Source: Burkholderiales bacterium (GTDB taxonomy: Bacteria > Pseudomonadota > Gammaproteobacteria > Burkholderiales > Burkholderiaceae_C). Taken from it: a stretch of DNA of 64,000 bases. Below are positions 24,398 to 36,398 of this stretch, piece after piece. The position numbers and the translations under genes are program-made. The DNA is taken from contig JAIXKR010000010.1 of NCBI GenBank assembly GCA_026932235.1, positions 1 through 64,000 on the forward strand. Reading direction: 5' to 3'. Below the pieces are notes generated by a model. The model was not told the origin of the DNA and did not search any database. It worked only from the letters and a program-made list of their open reading frames with translations. Positions within the stretch are counted from its first letter, which is position 1. Each line of letters begins with the position of its first letter.

Positions 24398-26383
24398 ATG
24401 TTCAAGAAGGTCCTGATCGCCAATCGCGGCGAGATCGCCTGCCGCATCGCCCGCACCTGCCAGCGCCTGGGCATCGCCGTGGCCGGCGTGCATTCCAGCG
24501 CCGACCGCGATGCGCTGCACACGGCCGTGATCGGCGAGTCGATCGGCCTGGGCGGTGGCAGCGCAGCCGAGAGCTACCTGCGCATCGACGCCGTCATCGC
24601 CGCCGCCCTGCGCTGCGGTGCGCAGGCCATCCACCCCGGCTACGGTTTCCTGGCCGAGAACCCGGACTTCGCGCGCGCCGTCGAGGCCGCCGGGCTGGTG
24701 TTCATCGGCCCCACGCCCGAGGTCATCGAACGGCTGGGCAACAAGGCCTCGGCCAAGGCCGAGGCACGCGCCGCCGGCGTGGCGGTGCTGGGCGGTGGTG
24801 AGCAGGCCAGCGCCGATGCCGAGGTGGTGGCCGCCTGGGCGCGCGCCCTGCCGCTGCCGGTGCTGCTCAAGCCGGCGGCCGGTGGCGGCGGCAAGGGCAT
24901 GCATGTGGTGCGGCAGGCCGGCACGCTGGCCGAGTCCATCGCCACTGCGATGCGCGAGGCCCGCAGCGCCTTCGCCGACCCCTCGCTGATCGTCGAGCCT
25001 TATGTCGAGCGTGGCCGCCACGTCGAAGTGCAGATCGCCGGGGACGGTCAGGGCAGCGTCATCCACCTGTTCGAGCGCGAATGCACGTTGCAGCGGCGCC
25101 ACCAGAAACTGATCGAGGAAGCCCCCGCCGCGCCGCTGCCCGCCGGGCTGCGCGAGCAGCTGCTGGCCGACGCCGTGCGCCTGGCGCAGCGGCTGCGCTA
25201 CCGCGGCGTCGGCACGGTGGAGTTCCTGGTCGCGGGCGACCGGCACTGGTTCCTGGAGGTCAACCCGCGGCTGCAGGTCGAGCACCCGGTGACGGAGGAG
25301 GTGACCGGCATCGACATCGTCGAGCTGATGCTGCGTGTGGCCGCGGGCGAGGGCCTGGCGCTGACCCAGGCCGACGTGCGGCTGCGCGGCCATGCGGTCG
25401 AGGCCCGGCTGTGCGCCGAAGACGCCGAGCACGACTTCCTGCCGTCCACCGGCGAGATCGTCGCGGTGCGCTTCCCGGGCCCCGGGGTGCGCGTCGAGAC
25501 CGGCGTGCGTGCCGGCTCGGTGGTCACGCCGTTCTACGACTCGATGCTGGCCAAGCTGATCGTCCACGCCGGCGACCGCGATGCCGCGCTCGACCGCCTG
25601 TCGCTGGCACTGGGCGAGACCCAGGTGCTGGGGGTGACCACCAACGGCGGCTTCCTGCAGCAGCTGATCGCCCTGCCGCACACGCGGGACGCCAGCTTCC
25701 ACACCCGCAGCGTCGACGACGTGCTGGCTGCGCGGCCCGGCTCCGTGGCGGCGCCGCTGCGCTGGCTGGCGGCAGCCGCGGCCTGGTGGCTGCTCGATGC
25801 ACGCCGGGGCGCAGGCTACGGGGCGTGGTCTGAGCCCGACGTCACTGGCTGGCAGATGCACGCCGGCGACGACCCGGTGTCGGCGGTGCCGAGCCTGCTG
25901 CTGCGCGAAGGCAAGCGGCTGCACGAGGTGCGCTTCGGCGCGCCGCAGCCGGACGGCCAGTTGCTGGTGCAGGTGGGCGGCGAGCGCGTGCGCCTGGGCC
26001 TGCGCGCCGAAGGCGCGGGCTGGCAGCTGAGCATCGGCGATGCGGTCGAGCTGCTGGCCATCGCCCGCCGCGACGGCAGCCTGTTCCTGCAGTCGCAGGG
26101 CCTGGCTTTCGCAGTCGAGGCCATCGACTACCTGGCGCAGGCCGCCGCGGCGCACGTCACCTCGGGCGAACTGCGCACGCCGCTGATGGGCACCATCCTG
26201 AAGACCCACGCCGCCGTCGGCGACACGCTGCGTGCCGGCGAAGTGGTGGTGACCATGGAGTCGATGAAGATGGAACTGAGGATCTGCGCCGAGCACGACG
26301 GCGTGCTGCGCAGCCTGGGCGTCGTGGCCGGGCAGATGGTCGAACGCGGCTTGCTCGTCGGCGTCGTCGAAGCCGCTGCATGA
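24398..26383 (+). CDS. Biotin-dependent acyl-CoA carboxylase, fused alpha subunit (biotin carboxylase + BCCP)
   Basis: 661 aa, the usual length for MCC/PCC-type alpha subunits. The N-terminal biotin carboxylase begins KVLIANRGEIACRIART, has the ATP-grasp glycine loop KPAAGGGGKGMHVV and the catalytic EVNPRLQVEHPVTE. The C-terminal biotinyl domain carries MESMKME with the target Lys at residue 624. It carboxylates its own biotin with bicarbonate and ATP, then serves the beta subunit at 19503. The four-gene distance between beta and alpha is unusual; in liu and atu clusters they are separated by one or a few genes. Confidence 0.92.
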   Translation: MFKKVLIANRGEIACRIARTCQRLGIAVAGVHSSADRDALHTAVIGESIGLGGGSAAESYLRIDAVIAAALRCGAQAIHPGYGFLAENPDFARAVEAAGLVFIGPTPEVIERLGNKASAKAEARAAGVAVLGGGEQASADAEVVAAWARALPLPVLLKPAAGGGGKGMHVVRQAGTLAESIATAMREARSAFADPSLIVEPYVERGRHVEVQIAGDGQGSVIHLFERECTLQRRHQKLIEEAPAAPLPAGLREQLLADAVRLAQRLRYRGVGTVEFLVAGDRHWFLEVNPRLQVEHPVTEEVTGIDIVELMLRVAAGEGLALTQADVRLRGHAVEARLCAEDAEHDFLPSTGEIVAVRFPGPGVRVETGVRAGSVVTPFYDSMLAKLIVHAGDRDAALDRLSLALGETQVLGVTTNGGFLQQLIALPHTRDASFHTRSVDDVLAARPGSVAAPLRWLAAAAAWWLLDARRGAGYGAWSEPDVTGWQMHAGDDPVSAVPSLLLREGKRLHEVRFGAPQPDGQLLVQVGGERVRLGLRAEGAGWQLSIGDAVELLAIARRDGSLFLQSQGLAFAVEAIDYLAQAAAAHVTSGELRTPLMGTILKTHAAVGDTLRAGEVVVTMESMKMELRICAEHDGVLRSLGVVAGQMVERGLLVGVVEAAA

Positions 26384-26414
26384 CCGACACCCCTGAGCTG
26401 CCCGAGAGGAGACC

Positions 26415-27212
26415 GTGTTGAACTACGAATCGATCAAGCTGACGATGGACGGCGAGCACGTCGCCCGTCTGACGCTGGCCCGCCCCGACATCCAGAACGC
26501 GATGAGCATGAAGCTGGTGCAGGAACTGCGCCACGCGCTGAGCGTCATCGCCGCCAGCAGCACGCTGCGCGCGGTGGTGCTGACGGGCGAGGGCAAGTCC
26601 TTCTGTGCCGGCGGCGACCTGAACTGGATGCAGAGCGTGCTCAAACAGAGCCGCGCCGAGCGCATCGCCGAATCCAGGGTACTGGCCGAGCTGTTCTACG
26701 AGTTCGACACCCTGCCCAAGGTGGTGGTCGGCCGCATCAATGGTGCGGCCACCGGCGGCGGCTTCGGCATGACCTGCATCTGCGACGTGACCGTGGCCTC
26801 GAGCGCCGCGCGCTTCTCGCTCACTGAGGCCAAGCTCGGCCTGCTGCCGGCCAACATCGGCCCCTATGTGGCGCGCCGTCTGGGGCTGGCGCGGGCGCGC
26901 CGCTACGGCCTGACGGCGAAGTTCATCGACGCGGCGCAGGCCGAGCGCATCGGCCTGGTGGACCGGGTCGTCGAGCCCGACGAGCTGGACAGCGCGGTGG
27001 AAGAAGAACTGGCGCTGATCCTGGCGATCCCGGCCGGCTCGATCGCGTCGACCAAGAAGCTGTTCAACGACGTCATCGGCCGCCCGCCGCGCGACTGCAT
27101 GGACTACACGGCCGGCGCGCTGGCAGACGCCTGGGAGACCGAGAACGCCGGCGAAGGCATCGCCGCGTTCCTCGCCAAGCGCCCGGCCGCCTGGAAGGTC
27201 ATGCGCGGCTGA
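26415..27212 (+). CDS. Methylglutaconyl-CoA-hydratase-like crotonase family protein
   Basis: 265 aa crotonase-fold protein. The loop TGGGFGMTCICD lacks the first catalytic Glu of crotonase, but FSLTEAKLGLLPANIGPYV keeps the second. The LGLxPAxIxPYV stretch is characteristic of methylglutaconyl-CoA hydratase (LiuC) and isohexenylglutaconyl-CoA hydratase (AtuE), which act directly after a carboxylase. That fits its position just after the carboxylase alpha gene. The start is GTG at 26415, with GAGAGGAGA upstream; a TTG follows immediately. Confidence 0.85.
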   Translation: MLNYESIKLTMDGEHVARLTLARPDIQNAMSMKLVQELRHALSVIAASSTLRAVVLTGEGKSFCAGGDLNWMQSVLKQSRAERIAESRVLAELFYEFDTLPKVVVGRINGAATGGGFGMTCICDVTVASSAARFSLTEAKLGLLPANIGPYVARRLGLARARRYGLTAKFIDAAQAERIGLVDRVVEPDELDSAVEEELALILAIPAGSIASTKKLFNDVIGRPPRDCMDYTAGALADAWETENAGEGIAAFLAKRPAAWKVMRG

Positions 27213-27258
27213 AGCGCCCGCCGCCGCCAACTTCTGCAACCACCACGCTGCCGATCAA

Positions 27259-28065
27259 ATGACCACCTTCGAAACCATCCGGCTCGACATCGATGCCGCC
27301 GGCGTCGCCCGCCTGACGCTGGCCCGCGCCGATGTGCACAACGCCCTGAACCCCACCATGTTCGCCGAGATCGGCCAGGCGCTCGACCTCATCGAGGCCA
27401 ACCCCGCGGCGCGTGTCGTGGTGCTCAGCGGCGACGGCGAGAACTTCTGCGCCGGCGGCGACTTCCGCTGGCAGCAGAGCCAGGGCGACCAGGACCGTGC
27501 CAGCCGCATCCGCAGCGGCGTGCCGCTGGCCCAGATCCTGGCGCGCCTGGACACCTTCGGGCGCCCCATCATCGGCCGCATCAACGGATCGGCCTACGGC
27601 GGCGGCGTCGGCCTGATCGCCATCTGTGACGTCGCGGTCGCGGTGGACAGCGCGCGCATCTCGCTCAGCGAAGTCCGCCTGGGCCTGGTGCCGGCGACCA
27701 TCTCGCCCTATGTCGCGGCCAAGCTGGGGCCCAGCTACGCGCGGCGCGTTTTCCTGAACGGCAAGATCATGGCGGCCGCCGAGGCGCAACGCTACGGCCT
27801 GGTGCACGAAGTGGTCAGCGCGGGGGAACTCGACCGTGCCGTGAATGCCGAGATCGACCTGGCACTGGCCTGTGCGCCGGGCGCGGTGCAGATGACCAAG
27901 AAGCTGGTGCAGTTCGTCCTGGCCCACGACAGCGCGGACAACCTGATTTACACCGTCGACCGCCTGGCCGACTTCTGGGAGACCGAGGAAGCGCGCGAGG
28001 GGCTGAAGAGCTTCTTCGAGAAGCGGGCGCCGGCATGGCGCCGCAAGCACGTACCCGCCACATGA
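27259..28065 (+). CDS. Methylglutaconyl-CoA-hydratase-like crotonase family protein, second copy
   Basis: 268 aa. Close in design to the previous protein: YGGGVGLIAICD without the first Glu, then ISLSEVRLGLVPATISPYV, the LiuC/AtuE signature, with the second Glu. The oxyanion motif is GENFCAGGDFRW. Two adjacent LiuC-like genes suggest two carboxylated intermediates of different chain length, or a heteromeric enzyme (inference). Its TGA overlaps an ATG of the next gene (28062-28065). Confidence 0.85.
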   Translation: MTTFETIRLDIDAAGVARLTLARADVHNALNPTMFAEIGQALDLIEANPAARVVVLSGDGENFCAGGDFRWQQSQGDQDRASRIRSGVPLAQILARLDTFGRPIIGRINGSAYGGGVGLIAICDVAVAVDSARISLSEVRLGLVPATISPYVAAKLGPSYARRVFLNGKIMAAAEAQRYGLVHEVVSAGELDRAVNAEIDLALACAPGAVQMTKKLVQFVLAHDSADNLIYTVDRLADFWETEEAREGLKSFFEKRAPAWRRKHVPAT

Positions 28066-28094
28066 ATCAAACTTCGCGACAGAAGGACAGCACC

Positions 28095-28883
28095 ATGAAC
28101 GACGCAGACACCGTGATCTACGAGGTGCACGACGGCATCGCCACCGTCAAGATCAATCGCCCCGAAATCCGCAACGCGCTGTCGCCCGCGGCGGCGAACC
28201 GCCTGCACGACTGCTGGGGCGAGGTCGACGCCGACAAGAACGTGCGCGTGGCCATCCTCACCTCGGCCGATTGCGGCACCTTCTGCGCCGGGCTGGACCT
28301 GCGCGAAGCGGCGCGCGTGAAGAAGGAGGAGGGCGTCGACATCCTGAGCAAGATGAAGGACCCCTTCCACAGCCGCCAGCGCCGCGTCGCCAAACCCATC
28401 ATCGCCGCGATGACCGGGCACCTGATCGCCGGCGGCATGATGCTCAGCCTGAATTCCGACCTGCGCGTGGGCCTGATGGGCACGCAGGTCGGCATCACCG
28501 AAACGCGCATCGCCGGGCGCGGCAGCCCGTGGGCCATTCCGCTGCTGTGGATGCTGCCGCAGCCGCTGCTGATGGAGATGGTGCTGACCGGCGAGCTGTA
28601 TCCGATCGACACCTTCCACCAGCTCGGCTTCATCAACTACCTCGAGGACACGCCCGACGCCGTGCGTGCCCGCGCCCAGTCGCTGGCAGAACGCATCCGC
28701 GACAACGCACCGCTGTCGGTGATGGCGGGCAAGGAGTCGATCCTCACGGCGATGAGCGCCGGCTGCGATGCCGGCATGGCGCTGGCGCACAACATCTACC
28801 GTGCCGCCTACGCCAGCGAGGACGCGCAGGAAGGCCCGCGCGCCTTTGCCGAGAAACGCAAGCCGGTATGGAAGGGGCGCTGA
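28095..28883 (+). CDS. Enoyl-CoA hydratase/isomerase family protein
   Basis: 262 aa crotonase-fold protein with unusual motifs: AGGMMLSLNSDLRVG in place of GGGxEL, and VGITETRIAGRGSPWAIPLLW after it, with one Glu retained. The oxyanion motif is CGTFCAGLDLRE. Family resemblance is clear but the reaction is not; it could be an isomerase or a hydratase for an atypical substrate. I prefer the ATG at 28095, which has AAGGA upstream. An ATG at 28062 overlapping the previous stop would add 11 residues and give translational coupling. Confidence 0.8.
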   Translation: MNDADTVIYEVHDGIATVKINRPEIRNALSPAAANRLHDCWGEVDADKNVRVAILTSADCGTFCAGLDLREAARVKKEEGVDILSKMKDPFHSRQRRVAKPIIAAMTGHLIAGGMMLSLNSDLRVGLMGTQVGITETRIAGRGSPWAIPLLWMLPQPLLMEMVLTGELYPIDTFHQLGFINYLEDTPDAVRARAQSLAERIRDNAPLSVMAGKESILTAMSAGCDAGMALAHNIYRAAYASEDAQEGPRAFAEKRKPVWKGR

Positions 28884-28914
28884 GGCGCGTTGCGCTGAAG
28901 TGTCGATCGCATCG

Positions 28915-29835
28915 ATGAGCCAGGCCGAGCTGCCGCCCGGCGTGCAGGTCCTGGAGCGCGGCTGGTTGTCCAGCAACAGCGTGCTGTTCCTCGGCGCGCA
29001 GTCCACGGCGCTGGTCGACAGCGGCTATTGCGCGCACGCCGAGCAGACGCTGGCACTGGTGGCGGCGGCCCTGTGCGGGCGCCCGCTCGACCGCCTCGTC
29101 AACACCCATCTGCACAGCGACCACTGCGGCGGCAACGCCGCGCTGCAGGGCCGTTGGCCGGCGCTGCAGACGCTGATCCCGCCTGGCCTGGCGCAGCAGG
29201 TGGCGGCCTGGGATCCGGTGGCCCTGGGCTATGAGCCCAGCGGCCAACGCTGCCCGCGCTTCCGGTACGACGCCCCGGTGCTGCCGGGCACCGAAATCGA
29301 GCTTGCCGACAGGGCATGGCAGGTCCATGCCGCGCCGGGCCACGACCCCGACTCGGTGATCCTGTTCGAGCCCGGCTCGCGCACCCTGATCTCGGCCGAC
29401 GCCCTGTGGGAAAACGGCTTCGGCGTGGTGTTCCCGGAACTCGACGAGCGCGACGCCTTCGGCGAGGTCGGCGCCACCTTCGACCTGATCGAGCGGCTCG
29501 GCCCGCGCTGGGTCATCCCCGGTCATGGCCCGGTGTTCCGTCATGGCGCCGAGGTGCTGGCGCGGGCGCGCGACCGTCTGCGCGCCTTCGTCCAGCGCCC
29601 CGATCGCCACGCCCACCACGCCGCCAAGGTGCTGCTCAAGTTCAAGCTGCTGGAATGCCGGCAGATGTTGTTCATCGACTATGTCCAGTGGGCCGCGGGC
29701 ACCCCCCAGCTCCAGCGCATCCACCGCCGATTTGCGCCAGCGCTGGCGTTCGGCGACTGGATTGACCAGTTGACGCAGGAACTCGTGCGTTCGCAGGTGC
29801 TGCGACGGGTGGGCGAGTCGGTTCACGATGCCTGA
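28915..29835 (+). CDS. Metallo-beta-lactamase-fold hydrolase
   Basis: 306 aa MBL-fold protein. The metal motif THLHSDHCGG (HxHxDH) lies near residue 64. Further ligands are probably the His in AAPGHDPDS, the Asp in SADALWENG and the His in VIPGHGPVF. A C-terminal extension of about 80 residues follows the core. It probably hydrolyses a thioester or ester; in CoA-based catabolic clusters such enzymes may act as acyl-CoA thioesterases or proofreading hydrolases (inference). Start ATG at 28915; an in-frame GTG lies at 28900. Confidence 0.83.
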   Translation: MSQAELPPGVQVLERGWLSSNSVLFLGAQSTALVDSGYCAHAEQTLALVAAALCGRPLDRLVNTHLHSDHCGGNAALQGRWPALQTLIPPGLAQQVAAWDPVALGYEPSGQRCPRFRYDAPVLPGTEIELADRAWQVHAAPGHDPDSVILFEPGSRTLISADALWENGFGVVFPELDERDAFGEVGATFDLIERLGPRWVIPGHGPVFRHGAEVLARARDRLRAFVQRPDRHAHHAAKVLLKFKLLECRQMLFIDYVQWAAGTPQLQRIHRRFAPALAFGDWIDQLTQELVRSQVLRRVGESVHDA

Positions 29836-29943
29836 GGAGACTGGCCGTCTGTGCACGGCGAGGACGACGCAGGCGACTGCGGATGTTCGGGCGTCCCACG
29901 CTTGGAAGGGCGCCGCACAACTCGACGCTCGAGGAGCAACTCC

Positions 29944-33142
<3,199 letters not shown>

Positions 33143-33144
33143 AC

Positions 33145-34065
33145 GTGCCGGCCGCCACCATCGCCGACGCCGCCGAGCCACGGCTGAGCCACAGCCTGGC
33201 CAACGGCATCAACCACGCCCATTTCGAGTGGCGGCCCGAACGGCGCGGCCAGTCGGCCAGCCTGTGCATGGTGCACGCCACCGGCTTCCACGGCCGCGTC
33301 TGGGACCAGGTCATCCACCACCTGCCCGGCCACCACGTCTTTGCGATCGAGCAACGCGGCCACGGCCGCAGCCAGACGGTCGATTTCGATGGCTGGGCCG
33401 ACTTCGGGCACGACCTGGCCGCGCTGGCGGTGGCGCTCGATCTGCAGGGCGCCGTGGGCATCGGGCACAGCATGGGCGCGCATGCGCTGGTGCAGGCCGC
33501 GGCCTACCAGCCCGGCCGCTTCTCGCAACTGGTGCTGGTCGACCCGACGATCTTTGCGCCGGCCGACTACCACCAGCCGCCGCCACCGCCCGGCACGCTG
33601 CACCCGGCGGCCACGCGCAAGAACCAATTCGCTTCAGCGCAAGCCATGTTCGAGCGCTTCGCCGGCCGTGCCCCTTACAACGTGTTCCAGCGCCAGGCCT
33701 TGCTGGACTATTGCCGGCACGGCCTGCGCCCGGCCGATGGCGGCAGCGGCTTCCAGCTCGCCTGCGACCCCGCCTTCGAGGGCAAGATCTACACCTTGGC
33801 GCAGCAGAACCTGGGCATCTACGCCAGCATCCGTGCGCTGCGGATTCCCGTGCTCGTGCTGCGGGCGCGGCCTGGCGACCCGACGATCCTGCCCTGGGAC
33901 CCGCTGGGCTCGCCGACCTGGCCGGGCCTGGCGCAGGAGTTCCACCACGGGCGCGACCTGCCGCTGCTGGACAAGACCCACATGCTGCCGATGGAAGATC
34001 CGGCGCTGGTGGCGCGGCTGATCAATGAGGCGATGGACCGCCTGCCGGACAGCCTGCGTCGATAG
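33145..34065 (+). CDS. Alpha/beta hydrolase
   Basis: 306 aa alpha/beta-hydrolase-fold protein starting at a GTG (33145), two bases after fadH. The nucleophile elbow is GIGHSMGAHAL (Ser), the oxyanion region is MVHATGFHGRVWDQV, and the final catalytic His is probably in DKTHMLPMEDP. No signal peptide. It may hydrolyse an ester, lactone or thioester in the pathway; the exact function cannot be told. Last gene of the right arm: the IS1380-type element begins 146 bases downstream. Confidence 0.85.
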   Translation: MPAATIADAAEPRLSHSLANGINHAHFEWRPERRGQSASLCMVHATGFHGRVWDQVIHHLPGHHVFAIEQRGHGRSQTVDFDGWADFGHDLAALAVALDLQGAVGIGHSMGAHALVQAAAYQPGRFSQLVLVDPTIFAPADYHQPPPPPGTLHPAATRKNQFASAQAMFERFAGRAPYNVFQRQALLDYCRHGLRPADGGSGFQLACDPAFEGKIYTLAQQNLGIYASIRALRIPVLVLRARPGDPTILPWDPLGSPTWPGLAQEFHHGRDLPLLDKTHMLPMEDPALVARLINEAMDRLPDSLRR

Positions 34066-34211
34066 CCTTCGGTGCACATGGTGTACCAGGTGATCGCAAG
34101 GGTCGTGCGCGAGGCCTTGCTCGGAGATTGCGGCTCCAGAGCTGCCCCTATCCATCGCCATCGGAAGCCAACCTCATTTTCGGCAGGTCGTCGACGATGC
34201 GCGCCGTTCAC

Positions 34212-35856
34212 CCTAGATCCGGCAGTTGCCGTGCCGCGATGACCTGAATCTCAAGCGGTGGCGGGGACTTGGGCGGTCTTGGCACACTCACCCGATGGGT
34301 GAAGCAAGACGCAAGGCGCTGGCGGTGCGCCGCGGCAGTGGCGATGAGCCCGCCGAGGCGCAAGTGGTGGACACGCTTGGCGGGCGCATGCACGTGCGCT
34401 GGGACGAGGGTGCGGCGGCGACGCCGCACGGGCAGTTGGTGTTCTTCGCCGAGTTCCTGGCTGCCACTGGCGTGTTCGAGCGCTGGGTGTCGGAGTGTCC
34501 GTTGGCCTACCGCAGCGGCAATGCCCCGGACAAGCGTGACGTGCTGGGCACGCTGATGCTCGGGCTGCTGGCCGGCCAGCGGCGCTACGCGCACATCACC
34601 GCGCTGCGTGGCGACGCCGTGGCGGCGCAGGCGCTGGGCATGGCCCGTGTCGTCAGCGAGGACGCGCTGCGCCGAGCTCTGGAGCGCGTCGACGAGGCCA
34701 GCAGCGCGGCCTGGATGCGCCCGAGCCTGATGCACTCGGTGCGCGAGGCGCTGGACCGGCCGTGGGTGCTGGACATCGACGCCAGCATCAAGCCGCTGTA
34801 CGGGCGCCAGGAGGGCGCCGAGATCGGCTACAACCCGAGCAAGCCCATGCGGCCCAGCCACGTGCTGCATACCTTCCTGGTCAGCAACCTGCGCCTGGTG
34901 CTGGACGTGCAGGTCAGCTCGGGCAAGCAGCACACCAGTGGGCATGCCAAGGCGGCGCTGGGGCGGCTGCTGGACGAACTCGGCCAACGCCGACCGGCGC
35001 TGGTGCGCGGCGACTCCGGCTACGGCAACGAAGGCATCCTGCTGACGCTGGAAGAGCGCAAGCAGCCGTACCTGCTGCGACTGCGGCAGACGAAGAACGT
35101 ACAGCGCCTGGTGGCGCAGCAGTTCGCCAGGCAGGACTGGAGCCGGGCCGACAGCCAAGGCTGCCAGATGGTCGAGGCCCAGCTGCAACTGCACGGCTGG
35201 AGCAAGAAGCGCCGAGTCGTCATCGTGCGCCAGCGCATCCGCGGCGGCATCGCGCGCGAGCGGCGCATCGACGGCCGGCAGCTGCGACTGGACCTGGCGG
35301 GCCCGAGCGTGCACGAGGGCGACCGGCTGTGGGAGTACGCGGTGCTGGTGACGGACGTGGCCTACCCGCTGGAGTCGATCGGGCAGCTGTACCGCGACCG
35401 CGCCGATGCGGAGAACGCCTTCGACGAGCTGAAGAACCAGTGGGGGCTGGGCGGCTTCACGACGCGGGATATCAACCGCTGCCAGACGGTGGCTCGGGCC
35501 TGTGCGCTCGTCTACAACTGGTGGAGTTGGTACTGCCGGGCGGCGCACCCCACGGGAAGGCTGGAGGCCATCACCAGCCGCCCGCTGCTGCTGGCCGCGG
35601 TGGGCAAGGCGGCCAGCCATGCCAACCAGACCACGCTGTACCTGACGCCGCTGCACGGCCGGGCCGACGTGCTGCGCAAGCTGCTCGCCAACATCGGCGA
35701 GGCATTGCAGCACGTCAAGGCTGCTGCGGAGCAGTTCAGGGACCTCGACCGCTGGGGCTGCCTGCTGCGCTACATCAGCGACCGCATCGCGCCCGTCATC
35801 GGGCCACCCAAACCGACGCCGGGGCTGCAGGCGGCGGGGTAACTGCCGGATCTAGG
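34212..35856 (+). mobile_element. IS1380-type insertion sequence, complete
   Basis: 1645 bp. Perfect 16-base terminal inverted repeats CCTAGATCCGGCAGTT occupy 34212-34227 and, inverted, 35841-35856. The 5-base direct repeat TTCAC flanks it exactly (34207-34211 and 35857-35861). One long transposase gene fills the element. CC-starting termini, 4-5 base target duplications and this size match the IS1380 family; a relative of IS4 would make longer duplications. The intact ends and perfect duplication suggest recent insertion. Joining the flanks does not restore a gene I recognise. Confidence 0.9.
34295..35842 (+). CDS. DDE transposase of the IS1380-type element
   Basis: 515 aa transposase with a DDE fold. 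Candidate acidic residues are in LDIDASIKPLYG (first Asp), ALVRGDSGYGNEG (second Asp) and YRDRADAENAFDELKNQWG (Glu of the YREK-like block). The frame is open from 34226 inside the left inverted repeat, but the ATG at 34295 (MGEARRKAL) gives a more plausible start. The stop TAA overlaps the right inverted repeat. It should cut and paste the element bounded by 34212 and 35856. Confidence 0.88.
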   Translation: MGEARRKALAVRRGSGDEPAEAQVVDTLGGRMHVRWDEGAAATPHGQLVFFAEFLAATGVFERWVSECPLAYRSGNAPDKRDVLGTLMLGLLAGQRRYAHITALRGDAVAAQALGMARVVSEDALRRALERVDEASSAAWMRPSLMHSVREALDRPWVLDIDASIKPLYGRQEGAEIGYNPSKPMRPSHVLHTFLVSNLRLVLDVQVSSGKQHTSGHAKAALGRLLDELGQRRPALVRGDSGYGNEGILLTLEERKQPYLLRLRQTKNVQRLVAQQFARQDWSRADSQGCQMVEAQLQLHGWSKKRRVVIVRQRIRGGIARERRIDGRQLRLDLAGPSVHEGDRLWEYAVLVTDVAYPLESIGQLYRDRADAENAFDELKNQWGLGGFTTRDINRCQTVARACALVYNWWSWYCRAAHPTGRLEAITSRPLLLAAVGKAASHANQTTLYLTPLHGRADVLRKLLANIGEALQHVKAAAEQFRDLDRWGCLLRYISDRIAPVIGPPKPTPGLQAAG

Positions 35857-35861
35857 TTCAC

Positions 35862-36398
35862 TCCACATGCTGGCGCTGGATCGATCTGGTCATGGCCACA
35901 GCGGCCGGGCCCGTGCCGGGTGCGGTGCCTTGATCAGCGAACTGCTCAAGCGAAGCGGCGAGAGTAGCGCCCCGGAGACGCCGGGCTGTTGATGTTGTTG
36001 CTGCAGGCGGGGCAAAACGGATCGTCGTCGGACGCCGCGCGGCGTTGCCGGAGGAGGAAGTGACCGGCCTGCGCCGCCCTGCTGGCGGGGCCGGAACGGC
36101 CCACAAGGCGATCCGGCGCGACGGCGGCCGCCAGGCCTTGCTCGGGCTGATGCAGACGCGCGACAAGCTCTGCGAGCGCATCGGCGACCACGACTGCGAG
36201 CGCTGACTGGACGCGCTGGCCTCGTGGCGCGGAGGCTGCGGGACGCCTCCCGGCCGGTCCCTGGCAGGGGCAGGAGTCTGCGCCTGCAGCGCGATCATTT
36301 CACCGGGCGCAACTGTCCATTGCGCCGCGTGCCGTTTCGCGAACCTAGGGGCATCCCTAGTATTCAAGCATTGCTTCCATCCATTGAAAAGGTCTTAG
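35862..36398. other. 537-base stretch without a supported gene
   Basis: This stretch lies between the IS1380-type element and the DUF4148 gene. Several short frames cover it, but none looks like a complete protein. A plus-strand reading around 36050-36200 (ending KLCERIGDHDCER then TGA, resuming LDALASWR) has a protein-like flavour and could be a decayed gene; a minus-strand reading over the same bases contains FCPAC. The right end holds a perfect inverted repeat (36345-36360) and a possible -10 box for the DUF4148 gene. Confidence 0.4.
36345..36363 (+). promoter_or_regulatory. Inverted repeat and possible -10 box upstream of the DUF4148 gene
   Basis: CTAGGG-GCAT-CCCTAG forms a perfect six-base inverted repeat (36345-36360). 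It overlaps TAGTAT (36358-36363), a plausible -10 box 36 bases before the ATG. No convincing -35 was seen. The repeat could be an operator. Confidence 0.3.
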
